Positions 47,782 to 52,130 of a stretch of DNA of 52,130 bases are shown in pieces; within the stretch, counting starts at the first letter, position 1, and the number at the start of each line of letters is the position of its first letter. The position numbers and the translations under genes are program-made. The DNA is from a virus, in IMG/VR virus record IMGVR_UViG_3300037247_000710, positions 1 through 52,130 of that record. One strand, 5' to 3'. The notes under the pieces were generated by a model, which worked only from the letters and a program-made list of their open reading frames with translations, had not been told where the DNA came from and made no database searches.

Positions 47782-47815
47782 CGCTCGCGTGTCAAGCACG
47801 CGGGCGTTTTTTTTT
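47782..47815 (+). terminator. intrinsic terminator overlapping an operator copy
   Basis: CGCTCGCGTG (47782-47791) pairs with CACGCGGGCG (47797-47806), followed by nine T. The upstream arm is part of CACGGAAGCGCTCGCGTG (47774-47791), a full match to the shared operator. Confidence 0.85.
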
Positions 47816-47828
47816 GTGCGCGCCCGAC

Positions 47829-47941
47829 TTAACATAATCTGGAGCGGGGGCTGCAGTCACAGACCGTGCCATGTTACATAACGTGGGCAGGCGCGACTTG
47901 ACATAAGGTGGCACCCCGCACCAGATCCGACTTAACATAAC
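47829..47941 (+). repeat. four TTNACATAAT-type elements
   Basis: TTAACATAAT (47829), degenerate GTTACATAAC (47873), TTGACATAAG (47898) and TTAACATAAC (47932), between a terminator and the promoter at 48007. Downstream copies are more degenerate at the last base. Confidence 0.55.
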
Positions 47942-48006
47942 GCAAAATTCGCCTCCCACATGAATATTTTTTCCAAGATCTCTAGGATCCCTATCGCACG
48001 GCAGCG

Positions 48007-48033
48007 TTGACGTGCACTCTCGTGTGCTACACT
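48007..48033 (+). promoter_or_regulatory. extended -10 promoter giving a leaderless transcript
   Basis: TTGACG (48007-48012), short 15-base spacer, TGC-TACACT (48025-48033). The -10 ends six bases before ATG 48040, so the predicted first base is the start codon itself. The spacer has CTCGTG, a weak relative of the operator right half. Confidence 0.5.
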
Positions 48034-48039
48034 GCGCCG

Positions 48040-48258
48040 ATGACTATTAGAGTGAAGAAATCAGACCCACCGGAGTCTACCGAGATACTGGCTGACTCCA
48101 TTGTCCGCATCAGCGAGTCGCTCGACAAACTGAGCGAGTCCGGGCTGAATCACAAGGCAATCGTTATCCTGATTCAGGCTGCAACCAAGTTGTCCCGCCG
48201 GGACATTGAAGCTGTGCTCGATGCGCAGAAGCGATTGGCTGGGTGGTATTGCAAATGA
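48040..48258 (+). CDS. small helical protein, probably leaderless
   Basis: 72 residues with no ribosome-binding site. The promoter predicted at 48007-48033 would start the mRNA at this ATG. The product is helical (STEILADSIVRISESLDKLS then SGLNHKAIVILIQAATKLSR, RDIEAVLDAQKRLAGWY), with a NHKAIVILI-TKLSRRDI arrangement resembling helix-turn-helix spacing. I recognise similar small phage proteins but not their function. A leaderless start recalls lambda cI, and regulation of the promoter family is one possible role. The stop overlaps the next ATG. Confidence 0.6.
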   Translation: MTIRVKKSDPPESTEILADSIVRISESLDKLSESGLNHKAIVILIQAATKLSRRDIEAVLDAQKRLAGWYCK

Positions 48259-48470
48259 GTATCCAGTTCGATCTGTTCGTGCCGCCTGATTTGTATCGCG
48301 ACAAAGTGATCAGCGAAGAGCCCTACGTGAAGGTTTTGGGGGACATCGGTTGGTCCCACGACTATCAGTGTCTCACCGCGCTGGCGCAAGTAGAGTCGTG
48401 CCTGTGCATCGTTTCTTTCAAGATGAGTGAGAGCCCCTCTCCCGCACGCAAACTAGCCTACCCTGCCTGA
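48255..48470 (+). CDS. small hypothetical protein
   Basis: 71 residues from ATG 48255, overlapping the previous stop (ATGA). Begins MSIQFDLFVPPDLYRDKVIS, with a later CLTALAQVESCLCIVSFKMS. Three Cys and a hydrophobic middle. The ILFxxPPDLY-like opening is seen in other small phage proteins. Function unknown. Followed by possible weak termination hairpins. Confidence 0.5.
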   Translation: MSIQFDLFVPPDLYRDKVISEEPYVKVLGDIGWSHDYQCLTALAQVESCLCIVSFKMSESPSPARKLAYPA

Positions 48471-48514
48471 CCCCTCACCGGGGTTAAGCCATTTTCGGCC
48501 TTTTCCCAAATATT

Positions 48515-48524
48515 ATTATGTTAA
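48515..48524 (-). repeat. TTAACATAAT element, reverse orientation
   Basis: ATTATGTTAA on the plus strand, the last copy of the element in the window, 20 bases before the promoter at 48544. Confidence 0.5.
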
Positions 48525-48543
48525 AAACCCAGTGTTTCCGTGC

Positions 48544-48572
48544 TGTACACGTCAGCGGAGCAGTGGTACGAT
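48544..48572 (+). promoter_or_regulatory. promoter with operator-like element
   Basis: -35 TGTACA (48544-48549), 17-base spacer, extended TGG-TACGAT (48565-48572). Spacer element CACGTCAGCGGAGCAGTG (48548-48565) matches CACGNNAGCGCTNNCGTG except at three positions. Predicted start near 48579. Confidence 0.55.
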
Positions 48573-48627
48573 TGTCGCGAGTTTGCCGTCTCGCTTGCAT
48601 CATCCCGAGACACGGCGAGCTGATTGC

Positions 48628-48750
48628 GGGGTGGAACCCCCGGTAACGGTTTAGGTGTTTGGGCTTTGAGGCCCGCAAAGGTTAAACCTCAACATGCACC
48701 CTGCCGTCGCCTTAGTCCGACACGGAGTTCGGCGTAAAACCGGGGGCTCC
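48628..48750 (+). ncRNA. candidate structured 5' leader with competing hairpins
   Basis: Local hairpin GGGGT/ACCCC (48628-48640) competes with a long-range helix CCCCCGG (48637-48643) to CCGGGGG (48740-48746), extended by GG/CC. Between them lie GGGC/GCCC (48661-48674), AGGT/ACCT (48679-48689) and CCGA/TCGG (48717-48732). Mutually exclusive pairings upstream of a gene suggest a regulatory RNA; ligand or effector unknown. Confidence 0.4.
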
Positions 48751-48784
48751 ATTTAGCACCTTACAACAACAACAAGGAGCTTTC

Positions 48785-49366
48785 ATGTTCTCAGTCCAAC
48801 AGAAGCGCGAGATTTCCGATGCAGTGCAGAAGATCCTGCGTTCAACCATGCATCCCGAACTGCCTCCGACCGGGGAAGTTTCTTTCTCACTGAACGTCGC
48901 TGGGGCCGAATCTTGGTCGTATGCGACTATCGTAAACAACGGTGCAGTCGGTGATCCCGGCGTTAACCCGCACAACGAATTAATGGCATCTATGCCAGAG
49001 GAGAAAGCGCGGGAACTGATCGAGGAGGCGCAGCAACCCTATGCACCCGATGATCGCGTCCACCCGGACGAGATGATGCAGGAGATGCTGAAGCAGCAAA
49101 TTTCAAAGCTGACCCAGCGTGTATATAAGGCGGAAGCGATCATCATCGATTACAACAAGCGTCTTACGCGATTGCAGGATCGGGATGAAATCCACCGCAA
49201 ACTGTATTCTGAGCTGAGATTCGGGCTCGATAAGTTGCAGGAGTACCTCCTACCGATCATGGAAGATAATTTGATCGCGCATCACGATGACCAGATTCGC
49301 AACATGATGACTGCGATGAAACAGTTGGGTAATCCGCAAGTTCAAAAATCTCTTGAAGGTAAATAA
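48785..49366 (+). CDS. hypothetical protein with coiled coil
   Basis: 193 residues, ribosome-binding site AACAAGGAGCTTTC. N-terminus MFSVQQKREISDAVQKILRS then ELPPTGEVSFSLNVAGAESW, a small beta segment; the C-terminal half is a long coiled coil (MLKQQISKLTQRVYKAEAII then YNKRLTRLQDRDEIHRKLYS, DKLQEYLLPIMED). Unknown function. First gene behind the structured leader and the 48544 promoter, heading an operon of about ten small genes. Confidence 0.6.
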   Translation: MFSVQQKREISDAVQKILRSTMHPELPPTGEVSFSLNVAGAESWSYATIVNNGAVGDPGVNPHNELMASMPEEKARELIEEAQQPYAPDDRVHPDEMMQEMLKQQISKLTQRVYKAEAIIIDYNKRLTRLQDRDEIHRKLYSELRFGLDKLQEYLLPIMEDNLIAHHDDQIRNMMTAMKQLGNPQVQKSLEGK

Positions 49367-49609
49367 ATGGCGATCATATATGGAGGCGCAAAAGGCACCT
49401 GTGTCATACCTGATTGCGAAGAAGATGTCCGGTACATTCATCTCGAAGTGTGTGCGGCTTGCTATTCAGGACTTGCCCGCTGGCGTGGACGCTCTGTTGT
49501 CGAAAAGCGTCATCGCATGGGTATTAATCGGCGACTGGTTTCACGGATGGATTTCATCATGGCAAACCCACGACACCACCCGAAAAGAACGCCCAGAGCG
49601 CGACGCTGA
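49367..49609 (+). CDS. small zinc-binding basic protein
   Basis: 80 residues, ATG immediately after the previous stop. TCVIPDCEEDVRYIHLEVCA then ACYSGLARWRGRSVVEKRHR gives two Cys pairs for zinc and a basic C-terminal half (HHPKRTPRARR). An alternative frame (49353-49616) overlaps it but lacks such a pattern and has no ribosome-binding site. The TGATG overlap with the next gene supports this frame. Probably binds nucleic acid. Confidence 0.55.
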   Translation: MAIIYGGAKGTCVIPDCEEDVRYIHLEVCAACYSGLARWRGRSVVEKRHRMGINRRLVSRMDFIMANPRHHPKRTPRARR

Positions 49610-49767
49610 TGGCTGAAGGGTGCCCCGGAGCTGATGGACTTGTGTGTGTTGACGGGTATCTGTATTCCCAGTTCAAGACCCGGATGATGATCTTTCCGGC
49701 CAATAAAAAGTGTCCGGTTTGTAATCCGCCAAAGGAAGACGATGAGAACTGTAATCACGACGCATGA
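49609..49767 (+). CDS. 52-residue Cys-containing small protein
   Basis: ATG 49609 overlaps the preceding TGA. The product, MAEGCPGADGLVCVDGYLYS then KTRMMIFPANKKCPVCNPPK, has a CPVC pair plus other Cys, so a zinc-binding small protein is likely. It overlaps the next gene by 26 bases, more than usual here, so one of the two starts could be wrong. Confidence rests on frame continuity and the Cys pattern. Confidence 0.5.
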   Translation: MAEGCPGADGLVCVDGYLYSQFKTRMMIFPANKKCPVCNPPKEDDENCNHDA

Positions 49768-49963
49768 TCTACACCAGCTCGCGACTATGTGTCACGACCG
49801 GGCAGAGGAATATCGTGCGCCCTATGTCGAGACTGACGAGGAAAATCGGTTCGTCGGGAGTACCAGCTACCCGATCTACGCGATGCTGCAGGAAATGTGG
49901 CTACTGCTGAACAAATTTGCGGACAATCTGGACGAAGCAACGACAAAAGGGGAAGAAGGATGA
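49742..49963 (+). CDS. small hypothetical protein
   Basis: 73 residues from ATG 49742, with AAAGGAAGACG upstream. Helical with HDLHQLATMCHDRAEEYRAP then SYPIYAMLQEMWLLLNKFAD. Resembles a small helical bundle. Function unknown. Stop overlaps the next start (GGATGAG). Confidence 0.5.
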   Translation: MRTVITTHDLHQLATMCHDRAEEYRAPYVETDEENRFVGSTSYPIYAMLQEMWLLLNKFADNLDEATTKGEEG

Positions 49964-50313
49964 GTAACGGTGGATTGCAACAAGGTCCCGGAGGACCACT
50001 GGCAACACAACAAATGGCACAAGCAGCAACGGAATCAGCAAGGGAAGTAAGTCTCAACGCAGTGCGCGATGACGTGAATAACATGTCGGATGGTCTTTCG
50101 ACGCTCGACGATACGGTACAACGCTTGCAGATGCATTTGATGGGTGAGCAGCCTTCGCTCAAAGGCGAGGAAGATGTCCAACGTGCAGAGAGACCGACGC
50201 CTAGCGGGACACTTCCGATGCTCTGCAATATGGGTTCGACTAACATCCGGCACCTGCAACGGATTCAGGAGCGACTGAACCAACTCTGCTACGAGTTGGG
50301 TGAAGGTAGGTGA
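49960..50313 (+). CDS. hypothetical helical protein
   Basis: 117 residues from ATG 49960, preceded by GGGGAAGAAGG. Gln/Gly-rich start (GGLQQGPGGPLATQQMAQAA), then helices with heptad-like spacing (VRDDVNNMSDGLSTLDDTVQ, HLQRIQERLNQLCYELGEG). A small coiled-coil protein, maybe structural or regulatory. Unknown. Stop overlaps the following GTG start (GGTGA). Confidence 0.5.
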   Translation: MSNGGLQQGPGGPLATQQMAQAATESAREVSLNAVRDDVNNMSDGLSTLDDTVQRLQMHLMGEQPSLKGEEDVQRAERPTPSGTLPMLCNMGSTNIRHLQRIQERLNQLCYELGEGR

Positions 50314-50693
50314 AAAAAAACTACGTCACCTTCTACAGTCCCGGCACCATGGTCGCAGAGACGACCAGACGGGAAGTAGCGTCGTGGAATGTCGATAAGG
50401 CGCTAAAAATGTCAGAAGATATCAAGGAGCGCCACGGTGCCCGACCGTACGGATTTTGCTTCACTACCATGAAGCGCGGTCTGCGCGAGTTTACGCCGAG
50501 AGAGGTTGATCGCAGCGGCATGTACTACATCAACTGCATGGTGCTGACATTAGTTGAGATGGAAGCGAGGAGTGATCCTAAGGAATCGATACTGCTGCAG
50601 AATATGCGGAGTAACGGCTGGGATAAGATCGTCACTACAAAGAGCGGGTGGGCATGGTCACAACCGTTGGAAGACACGGACATAGTGCTGTGA
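50310..50693 (+). CDS. hypothetical protein
   Basis: 127 residues with GTG start overlapping the previous stop. MKKNYVTFYSPGTMVAETTR then ARPYGFCFTTMKRGLREFTP, SGMYYINCMVLTLVEMEARS. Three Cys and many aromatic residues; a repeated strand-helix rhythm. Such phage proteins (YVTFYSPGTFVAE opening) exist in other genomes but have no assigned function. Coupled to both neighbours. Confidence 0.5.
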   Translation: MKKNYVTFYSPGTMVAETTRREVASWNVDKALKMSEDIKERHGARPYGFCFTTMKRGLREFTPREVDRSGMYYINCMVLTLVEMEARSDPKESILLQNMRSNGWDKIVTTKSGWAWSQPLEDTDIVL

Positions 50694-50869
50694 TATTAGT
50701 TAAAGTTTTGTACGGCAATAAAGATGGGCACGTCATCGATGCGCGTGTCTCGCAGGCGACGTTCGACAAGATCGAAGAATATAACCTGACTCATCCTTCG
50801 CCGCTCAGCGAAGAAGATGTTGCCTACATCAAAAAATTAATCGCAGAAGACCCGGATGCTATTACCTAA
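50690..50869 (+). CDS. 59-residue hypothetical protein
   Basis: GTG at 50690 overlaps the preceding TGA (CTGTGA). An in-frame ATG further upstream lies inside the previous gene. MILVKVLYGNKDGHVIDARV then EEYNLTHPSPLSEEDVAYIK; acidic and helical at the C-terminus. Unknown function. Overlaps the following zinc-ribbon gene by 14 bases. Confidence 0.5.
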   Translation: MILVKVLYGNKDGHVIDARVSQATFDKIEEYNLTHPSPLSEEDVAYIKKLIAEDPDAIT

Positions 50870-51167
50870 AACATGTCCCGGTTGCGCTCGTAAACTCCAG
50901 CGAAAAGCGGCTCAATATGCTTGGCACGGAGTCGTGATGCACGGTTGGGTTTGCCCATCCTGCAACTCCCTGTGGGACATCGGTGGTGCGTTCATACGTT
51001 ACGTCACAAAGGTAGCGAAAAAAGAAAACAAGAAACGTGATCCTGATACCGACCCGGACTGGACAGGCAGCTGCGAGAATTGCGGCGAAAGTCCCATCGT
51101 CCCTGCAACAGGGATGTGCGGTCCTTGTACGTTCGGAGAAGCAGACACTATAGGAGGTAACTGGTGA
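50856..51167 (+). CDS. protein with two zinc ribbons
   Basis: 103 residues. First ribbon: CPGCARK (near residue 7) with CPSCNSLWD (near residue 33). Second: CENCGESP with CGPCTFGE at the C-terminus. Between them is a basic helix (FIRYVTKVAKKENKKRDPDT). Two ribbons spaced by a basic linker suggest RNA or DNA binding, or bridging to a polymerase. Starts within the end of the previous gene; its stop overlaps the next GTG start. Confidence 0.6.
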   Translation: MLLPKTCPGCARKLQRKAAQYAWHGVVMHGWVCPSCNSLWDIGGAFIRYVTKVAKKENKKRDPDTDPDWTGSCENCGESPIVPATGMCGPCTFGEADTIGGNW

Positions 51168-51379
51168 TTACATTACCCGGCGGCGAGAAAGCCCATGCCG
51201 ATTCGACAGGCAGACAGATTTCGATTGGCGACAAGATCCGATTTCGTGGGACGAACTACACGCTCAAGGACTTTGGACCTAACGAGGAACACTACGGAGT
51301 AGCGACGTTAATTTTCGAGGAAGAAGTGCATACCGACGAGGTACCGCACGAATGCAACGTGGATAAGGTGATGACATGA
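51164..51379 (+). CDS. small hypothetical protein, possible KOW/SH3-like barrel
   Basis: 71 residues from GTG 51164 (overlaps previous stop). RQISIGDKIRFRGTNYTLKD then FGPNEEHYGVATLIFEEEVH is a barrel-like beta pattern, similar in style to the protein at 39020. Ribosome-binding site AGGAGGTAACTG. Stop overlaps the next ATG (ATGAC/ATGAG). Function unknown. Confidence 0.5.
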   Translation: MITLPGGEKAHADSTGRQISIGDKIRFRGTNYTLKDFGPNEEHYGVATLIFEEEVHTDEVPHECNVDKVMT

Positions 51380-51741
51380 GTTTTAAATTGACAATCGAAA
51401 TACCCGACAGCAAATTAATAGCGACACTTCGAACGCTGACTGCTCACAAAGTGACTGTCGAATCAACGGAGAAGTACAAGCCCGGTTGGGATGATCCGCG
51501 AAAGAAGAACGGTGATGCCCGACCGCATGGACGTGCTGATTCCCGGTTAACAATGACCGGAAAAACGGCGCAGCCCCAGTCGAAGATTGCGGTAGCTATG
51601 ACCCTGTTCGAGAAGCTCGAAGCCCGCAACGGGATCGGTCAGGTCACAGTGCAGGCTTTTCGCGAACATCTTGTGAAGAATGACCAGCCCAAGGGGCTAG
51701 CTCAGCGAGTCGTTACTGAAAAATTCATGACTTACCTGTAA
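51376..51741 (+). CDS. hypothetical protein
   Basis: 121 residues. N-terminus MSFKLTIEIPDSKLIATLRT; a basic flexible middle (KYKPGWDDPRKKNGDARPHG); a helical C-terminus (KIAVAMTLFEKLEARNGIGQ then VTVQAFREHLVKNDQPKGLA) that may be a winged helix. Shares the opening FKLTIEIPD with the next gene's FTVEIPDDIL, so they may be distant relatives. Unknown function. Confidence 0.5.
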   Translation: MSFKLTIEIPDSKLIATLRTLTAHKVTVESTEKYKPGWDDPRKKNGDARPHGRADSRLTMTGKTAQPQSKIAVAMTLFEKLEARNGIGQVTVQAFREHLVKNDQPKGLAQRVVTEKFMTYL

Positions 51742-51773
51742 ACTCCGCACATCCCAGCTGCGGGGGGGAGTTT
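51740..51773 (+). promoter_or_regulatory. hairpin covering the ribosome-binding site of the next gene
   Basis: AAACTCC (51740-51746) pairs with GGAGTTT (51767-51773), so the GGGGGGGAG ribosome-binding site and the bases up to the ATG at 51774 are inside the stem. Pairing with GC (51747-51748) may extend it around a bulge. Confidence 0.5.
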
Positions 51774-52040
51774 ATGAAGTTCACCGTTGAAATCCCCGAC
51801 GACATTCTCCAGTGGGCGAATGCCGAAGGGGTCAACCGACAAATGATTGCCAAGTTCATGCGCGAGGAGCTACGCATGGTCTCGTCTCGTCACGGGCACT
51901 CACCCACGCTCAATCGAGCGCAGGTCCCCGGCGAGAGTCATGAATGGAGAGGCTTTATTTTCAATGAAGTACGGGTGCGTGTGACCACCAAAGTCATCGA
52001 TAGGATATTCAAAGTAGACACGGCAGCACATGGGCGGTAA
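51774..52040 (+). CDS. small hypothetical protein with FTVEIPDDI opening
   Basis: 88 residues. MKFTVEIPDDILQWANAEGV then NRQMIAKFMREELRMVSSRH looks like the helix-loop-helix of small regulators, followed by basic, strand-rich VRVRVTTKVIDRIFKV. The opening resembles antitoxin-like or Arc-type sequences but no toxin partner is seen. Its ribosome-binding site is probably sequestered in the hairpin just upstream, so translation may be regulated. Last complete gene in the window. Confidence 0.5.
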   Translation: MKFTVEIPDDILQWANAEGVNRQMIAKFMREELRMVSSRHGHSPTLNRAQVPGESHEWRGFIFNEVRVRVTTKVIDRIFKVDTAAHGR

Positions 52041-52130
52041 ATTGCATTAGAGCCTGCCTGTACTTCATTGAACTCCGGGGTAGGAGCCGGAGGGAATCCA
52101 AGGGAGAATCCAGAGGCTCACTTCTGTCAC
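52041..52130. other. right-edge non-coding stretch with nested hairpin
   Basis: GAGCCT (52050-52055) can pair with AGGCTC (52114-52119) around an inner hairpin CTCCGG/CCGGAG (52073-52092). No gene, promoter or U-tract is visible before the window ends. It could be the leader of the next gene. Confidence 0.3.

Larger units (their letters stand above)
48471..48784. other. 314-bp intergenic region with hairpins, promoter and structured leader
   Basis: Contains ACCCC/GGGGT (48470-48484) and AAGCC/GGCCTT hairpins followed by TTTT, a weak terminator candidate; one reverse TTAACATAAT element (48515-48524); the promoter at 48544; and a GC-rich leader to the ATG at 48785. No convincing tRNA or open frame with a ribosome-binding site. 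Confidence 0.55.

Noticed and set aside
48600-48760. Possible tRNA or tmRNA
   Set aside because: GGGGGCTCCA near 48742 resembles a 3' acceptor arm, but no matching 5' arm, T-loop or anticodon stem could be drawn.
49353-49616. 87-codon frame overlapping the 49367 gene
   Set aside because: Begins inside the preceding gene without a ribosome-binding site; the other frame has Cys pairs and exact stop/start coupling on both sides.
1-52130. Integrase, transposase or attachment sites
   Set aside because: No tyrosine or serine recombinase motifs, DDE transposases or terminal inverted repeats were found on either strand; lysogeny by integration is not supported within this window.

Overview
The window is a large piece of a short-tailed (podovirus-type) tailed-phage genome. 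Evidence for this is a P22 gp4-like head-completion protein, a phage SU10-like adaptor, a beta-propeller tail nozzle, three large fibre-like proteins, a run of internal-virion/ejection-type proteins and a terminase small subunit. A Gram-negative host is suggested by a lysis cassette with a lipobox lipoprotein, by strong Shine-Dalgarno sequences and by sigma70-type promoters. Large terminase, portal, major capsid protein, RNA polymerase, integrase, transposase, tRNA genes and CRISPR arrays were not seen, so the genome continues beyond both edges. Both ends are cut: a gene enters from the left, and an unassigned structured stretch runs to the right edge. || Layout. (1) 1-26903, plus strand: virion and lysis genes, tightly packed, often with ATGA or TAATG overlaps. 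The order is fibre 1, Gly/Lys-rich protein, gp4-like head completion, fibre 2 with a small partner, lysis block (membrane protein, endolysin, holin, lipoprotein), SU10-type adaptor, fibre 3 with a paralogous partner, nozzle, four ejection-type proteins, terminase small subunit and a Gly/Pro-rich protein. (2) 26957-35531, minus strand: DNA metabolism, with HAD phosphatase, small zinc protein, MazG-like protein, PD-(D/E)XK nuclease, SNF2-type helicase, DUF669-like protein, Sak4-like RecA ATPase, Cas4-like nuclease and a family-4 uracil-DNA glycosylase fused to DNA polymerase I. (3) 35692-45696, plus strand: primase-polymerase/helicase, many small genes, a DUF932-like protein and a UvrD-like helicase. 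(4) 45697-46536: an 840-bp non-coding stretch with GATTGCAG iterons, palindromes, promoters and a dense cluster of TTNACATAAT elements, the best origin/regulatory candidate. (5) 46537-52040, plus strand: many small accessory genes, often Cys-rich. || Regulation is the most original part. A family of sigma70-like promoters carries a near-palindromic 18-bp element (CACGNNAGCGCTNNCGTG) in the -35/-10 spacer. About fourteen copies of a second element (A[C/T]TTNACATAAT) lie only in non-coding gaps between 37.8 and 48.5 kb. Many genes in the middle region share an unusually conserved ribosome-binding cassette (AGGAGCACGACAATG). Together these suggest a phage-wide control network whose regulator is not identified here. 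All assignments are by eye; no database search was run.
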